From Hamadaea tsunoensis DSM 44101 (lineage in GTDB: Bacteria; Actinomycetota; Actinomycetes; Mycobacteriales; Micromonosporaceae), in the NCBI RefSeq assembly GCF_000428945.1, contig NZ_AUAX01000025.1, positions 62,001 to 126,000 of the forward strand: 64,000 nt of DNA. Reading direction: 5' to 3'. Below the pieces are notes generated by a model. That model was not told where the DNA came from. It did no database searches and saw nothing but the letters and a program-made list of their open reading frames with translations. Positions 6,761-14,148 of this stretch are shown one piece after another. Position 1 is the first letter of the stretch; each line of letters starts with the position of its first letter. The translations under genes and the position numbers were made by a program.

Positions 6761-7300
6761 GTGCCTACCGATGATCTTCCCGAGACCTTCCACGTCACCA
6801 CGGACGAGCAGCTGCGCGCCGTCTCCAACCTCACCCGCCACCGGATCATGGCCATCCTCCGGTTCGAGCCGTCGACGATCACGCAGATCGCCCACCGGAT
6901 GGGCCTCGCGAAGGGCAGTTCCAGCTATCACGTACGCCTGCTGGAGCGGGCCGGCCTGGTGAAGGTGGTGCGGACGGCGAAGGTGAGGGGAGTCGTCGAG
7001 CGCTACTACGCGATGGCCGCGCGGTCGATCGAGTTGCCGGATCCCGGGCCGGGGCAGCCGGATGTGCTGCTGCGGAACGCGGTGGCCGACCTGGAGGCGT
7101 CGCCTGTGGACGGTGAACGGCACGTACGCATGGCGCACCTGCGACTCACCGACGAGCAGTTCACGGAGCTCGGGGAGCGGCTGCAGGCGCTGGCGGACGA
7201 GTACCGGGCGCTGTCGGATTCGGCGCTCCCCGACGTGTCGCTGGTTTTCGCGCTGTTCCGGCCGGCCTCGGGCCAGCCGGTCGAGGAGGACGCCCGATGA
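6761..7300 (+). CDS. ArsR-like winged-helix regulator (HTH_20 type)
   Basis: A 179-aa DNA-binding protein. Its N-terminal winged helix (about residues 15-90: LTRHRIMAILRFEPSTITQ, MGLAKGSSSYHVRLLERAGL) is followed by a C-terminal effector or dimer region of unknown ligand. GTG start directly after a perfect palindrome. Its TGA overlaps the ATG of the following MFS gene (ATGA), the usual arrangement for a local regulator of an efflux pump. Inference: it represses the pump until an exported compound is bound. Confidence 0.82.
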   Translation: MPTDDLPETFHVTTDEQLRAVSNLTRHRIMAILRFEPSTITQIAHRMGLAKGSSSYHVRLLERAGLVKVVRTAKVRGVVERYYAMAARSIELPDPGPGQPDVLLRNAVADLEASPVDGERHVRMAHLRLTDEQFTELGERLQALADEYRALSDSALPDVSLVFALFRPASGQPVEEDAR

Positions 7301-8718
7301 GTGCGATGCCAGCCGCCTTCGAGCCGACCGACCGCGAAGGACGCCGAATGAAGATGCCCACCGGGTTCGGGCGGCTGTGGACCGCGCAGACCGTGTCCTC
7401 CCTCGGCGACGGCGTGACGCATGCCGCCCTGCCGCTGATCGCGTTGACGCTGACCCGGGATCCGATGGCGCTGGCCGTCGTCACGGCCGCCGGGACGGTG
7501 CCGTGGCTGCTGTTCGGCGTACTCGGCGGGGCGCTGGTCGACCGGTGGGATCGTCGGCGCACGATGTGGGTCACGGACGCTGCGCGTACGGTGCTGCTGG
7601 GCGTGACCGCCGGGGCGGCTGTGTTCGGCGCGCTGAGCATCCCGTTGCTGGCGGCCGTCGCTTTCCTGCTCGCCCTGGGCGGTCTGTTCTTCGACACGGC
7701 TGCCACGGCGTACCTGCCGGATCTGCTGGGGCGCGATCCTGGACGGCTGGAACGGGCCAACGCTCGGCTGCGGGGTGCTCAGACCGCGGCCTCCGGCTTC
7801 GCCGGTCCGCCGGCGGGTAGTGCGCTGCTCGCGCTCGGGCGGTCGGTTCCGCTGCTCGCCGATGCGGCTTCGTTCGCGCTGTCGGCGCTGCTCGTCCGGT
7901 CGCTGCCCGCCGTGCCGCGGCCGGCCGTGAGCGCCCGCGAATCGCTGCTGCGGCAGGCGCGTGCGGGAGCTTCCTACGTGTTCAAGGATCGGCTGCTCCT
8001 CGGGCTCGCGCTGCGTCCGGCGGTCGGGAACGTCGCCTTCCTCGCCGTGGAAACGGTGCTGGCGCTGTTCGCCCGCGAACGCCTCGGCGTCGGCGCCTTC
8101 GGCTTCGGCCTGCTGCTCACCGCCGAGGCCACCGGCGGCCTGCTCGGCGCGGGCATCGCCTCGTTCCTCGGCCGGCGGCTGGGCACCGGTACGGCGCTGA
8201 CCTGCACCGCCACCATCGAGGGCCTCGCCATCATGGGGCTCGCCGCCGCTCCGAACGCGTACGTGGCCGGGCTCGCGCTCGCCGTCTGCGGGGCGGGCAT
8301 GGGCGCCACGATGGTGCTCGGACCGTCCCTCCGGCAGGCCATCGTCCCGGCTCATCTCATGGGGCGGGTCGCCTCCACCTCCCGCATGCTCGCCATGTGC
8401 GCCGCGCCCTTCGGCGCCTTCCTCGGCGGGTGGCTGGCCACCACCTTCGACCTGCGTACCCCGCTCTATGCCGCGGCCGGCCTGCTGCTCGCGATGACCG
8501 CGGTCACCGCGACCATGACCACCAACCGCCGGGTCGAGGCCGCACTGCGCCTCGCGCGCCCGGCGGAGGAAACCATCGAACCCATCGAGGCGTACGCGAC
8601 CTCGGCGTCAACTCCAGACGCAGCGGAAGCCGACGTGGCTCATGCCGGTGTCGATCATCTGAGGGCGGCGGGCGGCGGGCCGGTAGCGCAGGCAGTAGGA
8701 GTCGGCGCAGAGGTGTGA
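7297..8718 (+). CDS. MFS transporter, drug-efflux type, with extended C-terminus
   Basis: A 473-aa inner-membrane transporter with about twelve hydrophobic segments. The loop 2-3 motif GGALVDRWDRRRTMWVTD (about residues 75-92) is characteristic of major facilitator proteins. Typical of MFS exporters without a named substrate. It is co-transcribed with the winged-helix regulator. The last ~65 residues (after TTNRRVEAALRLARPAEE) are hydrophilic and low-complexity, and 111 bases of this end lie antisense to the 3' end of the formylglycine-generating enzyme gene. The original stop may have been lost. Confidence 0.85.
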   Translation: MSAMPAAFEPTDREGRRMKMPTGFGRLWTAQTVSSLGDGVTHAALPLIALTLTRDPMALAVVTAAGTVPWLLFGVLGGALVDRWDRRRTMWVTDAARTVLLGVTAGAAVFGALSIPLLAAVAFLLALGGLFFDTAATAYLPDLLGRDPGRLERANARLRGAQTAASGFAGPPAGSALLALGRSVPLLADAASFALSALLVRSLPAVPRPAVSARESLLRQARAGASYVFKDRLLLGLALRPAVGNVAFLAVETVLALFARERLGVGAFGFGLLLTAEATGGLLGAGIASFLGRRLGTGTALTCTATIEGLAIMGLAAAPNAYVAGLALAVCGAGMGATMVLGPSLRQAIVPAHLMGRVASTSRMLAMCAAPFGAFLGGWLATTFDLRTPLYAAAGLLLAMTAVTATMTTNRRVEAALRLARPAEETIEPIEAYATSASTPDAAEADVAHAGVDHLRAAGGGPVAQAVGVGAEV

Positions 8719-9570
8719 CCCGCCTTTGACCACCTTGCGGGGTACGGAGAACTGCGGCTGCCGGCGGTCGAGGCTGGCGGCCGCGGTGCCGCCGCGGGGG
8801 TTCGCCGGTGCGCAGCAGGAATCGGCGACCGGATGCTGGTCGGTCCACCAGTCGGCCGTCCACTCCCACACGTTGCCGGCCATGTCGAAGAGGCCGTAAC
8901 CGTTGGGGGGAAACGATCCTACGGGTGCGGTGCGGATCCAGCCCGATTCGCCGGTGCTGCGCCACGGGAAGTCGGGGCCGTCCCACGTGTTGGCCATGAT
9001 CCGACCGCCGGGGCGCGGCTCGTCGCCCCAGGTGAAGTCGGCGCCGTCGAGGCCGCCGCGGGCCGCGTACTCCCATTGGGCCTCGGTCGGCAGGGCGGCG
9101 CCGGCCCAGCGCGCGAAGGATGCGGCGTCCTCGTACGCGATGTGGACCACCGGATGCTCGCCGAGCTTGTCGATGCCGGAACGGGGTCCGCGGGGGTGGC
9201 GCCACGACGCGCCGGGCCGCCACGTCCACCACTGGTTCAGGTGGCGCAGGTCGACCGGGCCCCGGGTCGGCGTGAACACCATCGACCCGGGTACCAGGTT
9301 CTCCGGCGGGGCACCTGGGAACTGGGCCGGGTCGAGCGGCCGCTCGGCGACGGTCACGTATCCGGTCGCCGTCACGAAGGCTGCGAAACGTTCGTTCGTG
9401 ACCGCGTACCGGTCGATGGCGAAACCGTCCACCGACACGCGGTGGGCCGGCGCCTCCTCGGGGTAGTGCCGGTCGGAGCCCATCACGAAGGTGCCGCCGG
9501 GCAACCGGATCGCATCGTCGGGCGTCGCCCGCCGGATTCCGGGCGACGCCAGCAGGACGGGCTCGCTCAT
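8608..9570 (-). CDS. Formylglycine-generating enzyme (sulfatase-activating)
   Basis: A 320-aa oxidase that converts the active-site Cys of sulfatases to formylglycine. FGE/SUMF1 domain landmarks: LPGGTFVMGSD (about 22-32), LPTEAQWEYAARGG, GLFDMAGNVWEWTADWW, and VVKGGSHLCADSYCLRYRPAAR, which holds both copper/catalytic cysteines (CxxxxC) near the C-terminus. The ATG (9570) overlaps the stop of the sulfatase gene as ATGA. The enzyme and its substrate protein are therefore made from one mRNA. Complete and of normal length. Confidence 0.93.
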   Translation of the reverse strand: MSEPVLLASPGIRRATPDDAIRLPGGTFVMGSDRHYPEEAPAHRVSVDGFAIDRYAVTNERFAAFVTATGYVTVAERPLDPAQFPGAPPENLVPGSMVFTPTRGPVDLRHLNQWWTWRPGASWRHPRGPRSGIDKLGEHPVVHIAYEDAASFARWAGAALPTEAQWEYAARGGLDGADFTWGDEPRPGGRIMANTWDGPDFPWRSTGESGWIRTAPVGSFPPNGYGLFDMAGNVWEWTADWWTDQHPVADSCCAPANPRGGTAAASLDRRQPQFSVPRKVVKGGSHLCADSYCLRYRPAARRPQMIDTGMSHVGFRCVWS

Positions 9571-11099
9571 GAGCTGGAGACGCCGGCCTTGAGCTTCTCC
9601 AGGACCTGGTCGACACCGAAGCTCGACGGCGCCTGCCGGGCCGGGAACTCGGCCAGCGTCGCGATCATCCTGGCCACGTACGCCTGCGCCGGTACCAGCG
9701 TCCACGCATGATCGAGACACCAGTCGTAGTAGGTGTTCGAGGTGATGTCGGCCCGCTCGTAGGGATCGGTACGCAGATTGAATATCTTCGGCGCACGCAA
9801 CTGCGTGTACGGCTCGGCCCAGACGCGCAGCGTGCCGGGGACGCGCTGCTCCAGGAACACGAACTTCCAGTTGTCGTACCGCAGCGCGGTCAGATCGCCG
9901 TCGTCGGAGACGTAGAAGAAATGCTTGCGCGGGCTCTGGTCGACCTCGCCGGTGAGGTAGGGCAGCTGGTCGTGGCCGTCGAGGTGGACCTTGTAGCGGA
10001 CGCCGTTCAGCTCGGTGCCCTCCCGCAGCCGGTCGGCGATGTCGGGTACGCCCGCCGCCGACAGGAGCGTCACGAACCAGTCGTTGTGGCTGACGATGCC
10101 GTTCAGGACCGTGCCGGCCGGGACGTGACCGGGCCAGCGGATCATCGCCGGCACCCGGTACGCGCCCTCCCAGTTGGAGTTCTTCTCGTTGCGGAAGGGC
10201 GTCATGCCCGAGTCGGGCCACGTGTTCATGTGCGGCCCGTTGTCGGTGGAGTAGATGACCAGCGTGTTGTCGGCGATGCCCAGCTCGTCCAGCGCGGTCA
10301 GGAGATCGCCGACCACGTCGTCGTGATCGAGCATCGTGTCGTGGTAATCCGACTGCCACCGCCCGGCCCGGCCCTTGCTCTCCGGCTTGGTATGCGTACG
10401 GAAGTGCATGTGGGTGGAGTTGAACCAGAGGAAGAACGGCTTGCCGTCGGTGCTCTGGCGGCGCATGAAGTCGATCGCGGCGTCGCGGAACTCCTCGTCG
10501 CACGTCTCCATCCGCTTGCGGGTCAGCGGGCCGGTGTCCTCGATGCGTTGCGTCCCGTCGGCATTGGCCCAGGAACGGATGACCCCGCGCGGGCCGAACT
10601 TCTCCCGGAATCCGGGGATGTCCTCCTCGGTCGGGTAGTCCGGCTGCTCCGGCTCCTCCTCGGCGTTGAGGTGGTAGAGGTTGCCGAAGAACTCGTCGAA
10701 CCCGTGCGCCGTGGGCAGGAACTCGTCACGGTCGCCGAGGTGGTTCTTGCCGAACTGGCCGGTCGCGTACCCGATGCTCTTGAGGGCGGTGGCGATCGTG
10801 GGGTCCTCGGCCCGCAGCCCGAGGTCGGCGCCGGGCATGCCGACCTTCGTCAGGCCGGTGCGGTACGGGTTCTGCCCGCAGATGAAGGCGGCGCGCCCAG
10901 CGGTGCAGCTCTGCTCGCCGTAATAGTCGGTGAACCGCGCACCCTCGGCGGCGATCCGGTCGATGTTCGGCGTCCGGTACCCCATGACGCCGTCGGAGTA
11001 GCAGCTCAGGTTGGACGTGCCGATGTCATCGCCCCAGATGACCAGGATGTTCACACGATCCGTGCGCTCGCCGTCCGCCACTGCATCCCCCTCGGCCAT
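9567..11099 (-). CDS. Type I sulfatase (arylsulfatase family)
   Basis: A 510-aa alkaline-phosphatase-superfamily hydrolase that cleaves sulfate esters. NILVIWGDDIG holds the first metal-binding Asp pair. SCTAGRAAF at residues 64-72 is the formylglycine site (C65-T-A-G-R), to be modified by the adjacent FGE. YSTDNGPHMNTWPDS gives the second Asp/Asn metal site. No signal peptide, so it acts in the cytoplasm or is exported otherwise. ATG 11099 is the longest start. GTG 11081 has GAGGGGG five bases upstream and may be the true start. The substrate is unknown. Confidence 0.92.
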   Translation of the reverse strand: MAEGDAVADGERTDRVNILVIWGDDIGTSNLSCYSDGVMGYRTPNIDRIAAEGARFTDYYGEQSCTAGRAAFICGQNPYRTGLTKVGMPGADLGLRAEDPTIATALKSIGYATGQFGKNHLGDRDEFLPTAHGFDEFFGNLYHLNAEEEPEQPDYPTEEDIPGFREKFGPRGVIRSWANADGTQRIEDTGPLTRKRMETCDEEFRDAAIDFMRRQSTDGKPFFLWFNSTHMHFRTHTKPESKGRAGRWQSDYHDTMLDHDDVVGDLLTALDELGIADNTLVIYSTDNGPHMNTWPDSGMTPFRNEKNSNWEGAYRVPAMIRWPGHVPAGTVLNGIVSHNDWFVTLLSAAGVPDIADRLREGTELNGVRYKVHLDGHDQLPYLTGEVDQSPRKHFFYVSDDGDLTALRYDNWKFVFLEQRVPGTLRVWAEPYTQLRAPKIFNLRTDPYERADITSNTYYDWCLDHAWTLVPAQAYVARMIATLAEFPARQAPSSFGVDQVLEKLKAGVSSS

Positions 11100-11184
11100 G
11101 GTGCGGGCAGCGCAGCCCGCCGAACCTGATGCTAGCGGGATGATAGATATGAAATTGGTTGTATCCGGATCTCGGCGACCCTTC

Positions 11185-12150
11185 TCAGCTGCTGGGGACG
11201 AAGACGGCGCGTACGCCGGTGTTCTGCTGGAAGGAGAGCGTGCAGGTGGGGTTGTTGCGGCCTGTCGCCGTGTTGCACGCGCCGGCCCACCCGTCGAACC
11301 GGAAGCCGGCCAGGGGCAGGGCGTTGAGGGTGACGGTGGTGCCCACCGGGTAGGTGAAGTCGCATTCCGCGGTGCAGGTGTGGTCGCCCGTCGCGTTCAC
11401 TATGCCGCCCGAGGCGGGGAACACCTGCACCTTGATCGTGAAGGTGGCGACGGCGAAGGTCGCGGCCACCGTCTGCGTACCGGCGGCGATGGTCACTGTG
11501 CAGCGCGTGTCGTCGGGCGCTGGGCAGTTCTGCCAGCCGCCGAACGTCGCGCCCTCGGCCGGTGTCGCCGTGAGGGTGACCACCGTGCCGAGGGGATAGC
11601 CGCTCCGGCAGCCGGTCGGGCAGGTGATGGCGGCCGGGCTGCTGCTCACGGATCCGGTGCCGCTGACATCGACCGCCAGCGTACCGGTGGACTCGCCGCC
11701 GCCACCACCGTCGCCGCCGAAGACCAGCCAGCCGATCACACCGAGTGCGACGATCACCAGTCCCGCGGCTACCGCGTACGGCCACCAGGGTCTGGCCGGC
11801 CGGGCGGAGGGCGCCACGTCGAAGGCGACGCGGGTGCTGAGCCGCGAGGCCTCTTCGGGGGCCGAGTCGGCAGGGTATACGCGTCCCTGCAACGTGTAGG
11901 CGCCGGCGGCCGTCCCGGCGGGCACGGCGATCCTGACCAGATAGGACACCGAGGTGCCGGCGTCCACCCGGCGCTGGGGTTCGTCGACGCCGAACCAGCC
12001 GCCGTCGGCGCCGTCACCGGGTACGACCTCGAAGACCACCTGGTTCGGTGCGGCTCCCGAGTTGGTCGCGGTGAACGCGACCTCGGCCCGGCCCTGCCCG
12101 TCCAGCTTCACCCGCTCGGCGGCTGCGGTGACCGCCAGTTCCGTCGTCAT
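11185..12150 (-). CDS. Membrane-anchored protein with extracellular InlB B-type repeats
   Basis: About 321 aa. An N-terminal cytoplasmic beta domain (residues 1-120, with a LTVxAAAERVKLDGQGRAEV-like start) is followed by one transmembrane helix (WWPYAVAAGLVIVALGVIGW, near 137-160) and a Gly linker. The outside part has two to three Cys-containing repeats of the GYPLGTVVTLTATPAEGATF / FTYPVGTTVTLNALPLAGF type (divergent InlB B-repeat / bacterial repeat domain). ATG 12150 has GGGAGGG seven bases upstream. Probably a surface or adhesion-like protein; no partner gene is evident. Confidence 0.72.
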   Translation of the reverse strand: MTTELAVTAAAERVKLDGQGRAEVAFTATNSGAAPNQVVFEVVPGDGADGGWFGVDEPQRRVDAGTSVSYLVRIAVPAGTAAGAYTLQGRVYPADSAPEEASRLSTRVAFDVAPSARPARPWWPYAVAAGLVIVALGVIGWLVFGGDGGGGGESTGTLAVDVSGTGSVSSSPAAITCPTGCRSGYPLGTVVTLTATPAEGATFGGWQNCPAPDDTRCTVTIAAGTQTVAATFAVATFTIKVQVFPASGGIVNATGDHTCTAECDFTYPVGTTVTLNALPLAGFRFDGWAGACNTATGRNNPTCTLSFQQNTGVRAVFVPSS

Positions 12151-12210
12151 CGATTGCCCTCCCGTCCGTGTGGGCACGAGTATGGCCCTCCGGAGTTCCC
12201 AGGACGATCA

Positions 12211-12267
12211 GGAAAGCGTCACTGTCGCCGGAAAGCGTCACTCTCTCCGGAAAGCATCACTGTCGCC
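12211..12267. repeat. Three 19-bp tandem repeats running into the tetR 3' end
   Basis: Units GGAAAGCGTCACTGTCGCC at 12211-12229, 12230-12248 and 12249-12267, followed by a fourth partial start. The last unit contains the final codons and the stop of the TetR gene (12257-12259), so the array supplies the C-terminal FRRQ of the protein. Confidence 0.8.
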
Positions 12268-12817
12268 GGAAAGCGGCGTCGAGACCGTCGACGAGCCGCG
12301 CGAACGTCTCGTCGACCGACGCCGGCAGCCCGAATCCCCCGGCCGCCTCCAGCGCCACGAAACCGTGCAGCAGCACGCGAAGCGACCGGATGGCGTGGAC
12401 GAGATCCTCACCCGCCAGGCCGTAGTCCCCGAGAGTGGCCGCGAGTACGCCGACCGCCGCCGTCCCCGCCGCGATGTGCTCGGCGTCCGCCGGGTCGGGT
12501 GCGCGTACGCTCGCCGCGGACCGGGCCGGGTGGCGGTGCGCGTACTCCCGGTAGGCGGTGGCCACGGCGAACAGGGCGTCGCGGCCCGAGCGGCCGACCG
12601 CGGCGGTGCCCAGCGCGGCGGTGAGCTCGCGGACGCCGAGGACCGCGAGGTCGCGTCGCAGCCCGTCGAGGCTGTCGATGTGCTTGTAGAGGCCGGGCAG
12701 CGAGACGTTGAGCCGCTTGGCGACGGTGGCCAGCGCGAGGCGGTCGAGACCCACCTCGTCGGCCACCGCCGCGGCCTCGGCGACCACGCGGTCGCGCGTC
12801 AGACCCATGCGGGGCAC
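12257..12817 (-). CDS. TetR-family repressor
   Basis: A 186-aa regulator. The N-terminal HTH (about residues 8-50, LATVAKRLNVSLPGLYKHIDS) is followed by an all-helical ligand domain with PxxxE/WHG-type features (HPARSAASVRAPDP). GTG 12817 has AGGAGG four bases upstream. It lies nine bases downstream of a membrane-protein gene in the same direction, with a palindrome upstream of that gene, so it most likely represses its own operon. The ligand is unknown. Confidence 0.85.
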   Translation of the reverse strand: MPRMGLTRDRVVAEAAAVADEVGLDRLALATVAKRLNVSLPGLYKHIDSLDGLRRDLAVLGVRELTAALGTAAVGRSGRDALFAVATAYREYAHRHPARSAASVRAPDPADAEHIAAGTAAVGVLAATLGDYGLAGEDLVHAIRSLRVLLHGFVALEAAGGFGLPASVDETFARLVDGLDAAFRRQ

Positions 12818-12826
12818 CGGTCCTCC

Positions 12827-13507
12827 TCAGCGTCGGTTGCGGCCCAGAACGATACCCGTGCCGGTGACCCAGACAAGCAGCAGCGGCAGCGACACCCAGG
12901 CGGCGACCGAGAAGCCGTCGAGCAGGAAGAGGTAGCCCACACCCGACAGGACGATCGCCACGGCGAGGGCCGGGCCCGTGAAGCGCAGCCAGGCGGGCAG
13001 CCCGACGCGCCGGGCGAGCGCTGTTCCGGCCAGGGCGAGCCCGGCGAGGAGGAACATCTTCACGCCGTCGAGCCGGTTGATCGTTTCGCTGAGCGTGCCG
13101 GCCGTGGCGGCATCCCCGTTGGACGTCGCGGGGCCGGCGACGACGATGCCGAGTCCGCATTGGACGAACGCGATCAGCGCCGCGATGCCGCCGGTCGCGG
13201 CGGTCCAGAAGGCGGCCCGGCGGGCGCCGGCGGCCCGGCCCGAGCGGGCCAGCCCGAACGCCACGACGGCCAGGAACACCGAGGCGACACCCTCGGTGAG
13301 GACGAACTGGGCTATCGCGCCGGTCTGGTGGCCGGTGTACGCGGCGACGAGTTCCGCTCCGGTCGAGTGGACGTCGGTGCTCGCCGACGAGACGCTCAGC
13401 CCGGCGATCCAGGCGGCCGTGTACGCGATGCCGGCCGAGGCCGGGACGGTCAGCCACCAGCGGCGTACGCGGGTGGGGGTGGTGGTGGGGGTGGCGAGGT
13501 CGGTCAC
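12827..13507 (-). CDS. Six-helix integral membrane protein of unknown function
   Basis: A 226-aa protein with six hydrophobic segments and short loops, and a ten-residue Thr/Pro-rich N-terminus. It resembles small DUF-type multi-pass proteins that travel with TetR repressors; I cannot name a transport or enzyme family. First gene of a two-gene operon with the TetR gene. A 6-4-6 palindrome (13541-13556) upstream suggests repression by that TetR. Confidence 0.75.
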   Translation of the reverse strand: MTDLATPTTTPTRVRRWWLTVPASAGIAYTAAWIAGLSVSSASTDVHSTGAELVAAYTGHQTGAIAQFVLTEGVASVFLAVVAFGLARSGRAAGARRAAFWTAATGGIAALIAFVQCGLGIVVAGPATSNGDAATAGTLSETINRLDGVKMFLLAGLALAGTALARRVGLPAWLRFTGPALAVAIVLSGVGYLFLLDGFSVAAWVSLPLLLVWVTGTGIVLGRNRR

Positions 13508-13540
13508 AGCCGCTCCAGGTGTGCGAGAAGGTTAAGGTTG

Positions 13541-13556
13541 CTAACTCATAAGTTAG
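13541..13556. promoter_or_regulatory. TetR operator candidate
   Basis: CTAACT-CATA-AGTTAG, a perfect palindrome in an AT-rich patch 34 bases upstream of the membrane-protein start. Size and position fit a TetR-family site. Confidence 0.62.
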
Positions 13557-13697
13557 TGGCATTAACTTCGGCTGTCAAGCGCGGGGTGGGCAAGCGTTGT
13601 GAGCGAGCGTGGTAAGGCGGTGGTAAGGCGGCCGATCCAGGATTCCCCGCAGATCGCCGGCCACGGGGGACGGCGAGAGAACTGAAACGGGGAAACA

Positions 13698-14075
13698 GTG
13701 AGGAAAACCCTGACGCGCTGGGCGGTCGCCGCCGTGGCCGTCCTCGGGCTGGTCGTCGGCATCAGCGAGCCGGCGGCCGCGGTGGACTACAAGTTCAACA
13801 TCACGGACGGAGACAAGGTGGTATTCGGATATACCTCCATGAACGTCCAGCAGACCTGGATCGACATCTGCGACAAGCTGTCCGACGGCGTCGGCGTCTA
13901 CGTCGAGTTCCACATCTACAAGAACGGCGAGGCCGCGCAGTACAAGACCCTCAGTGACACCAACGGTTCGGCCGGTGGCTGCGGCGACTACACCACCCCG
14001 AGCGGCTGGCGGATCATCGACCTGAACGGTCACGACCGCAACGGCCACAGCACGGGCTGGAAGTACTTCCCGTAA
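13698..14075 (+). CDS. Small secreted protein of unknown function
   Basis: A 125-aa protein. Sec signal peptide: RKTLTRW, then the hydrophobic AVAAVAVLGLVVGI and a cleavage-like site after EPAAA. The mature part (about 95 aa) is polar with aromatic residues and two cysteines (IDICDKL and GGCGDY) that could form one disulfide. GTG 13698 follows a purine-rich GGGGAAACA. A single-gene unit ending in a strong terminator. No family recognised. Confidence 0.72.
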   Translation: MRKTLTRWAVAAVAVLGLVVGISEPAAAVDYKFNITDGDKVVFGYTSMNVQQTWIDICDKLSDGVGVYVEFHIYKNGEAAQYKTLSDTNGSAGGCGDYTTPSGWRIIDLNGHDRNGHSTGWKYFP

Positions 14076-14079
14076 TGCG

Positions 14080-14114
14080 ATGGGGAGGGCCGGCGTACCG
14101 CCGGTTCTCCCCAT
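14080..14114 (+). terminator. Terminator after the small secreted protein gene
   Basis: Stem ATGGGGAG...CTCCCCAT with a second inner stem CCGGCG/CGCCGG, followed by GATCCTTCTT; it begins four bases after the stop codon. Confidence 0.68.
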
Positions 14115-14148
14115 GATCCTTCTTGCCGTGGTGATCTAGGCTCGGCGC

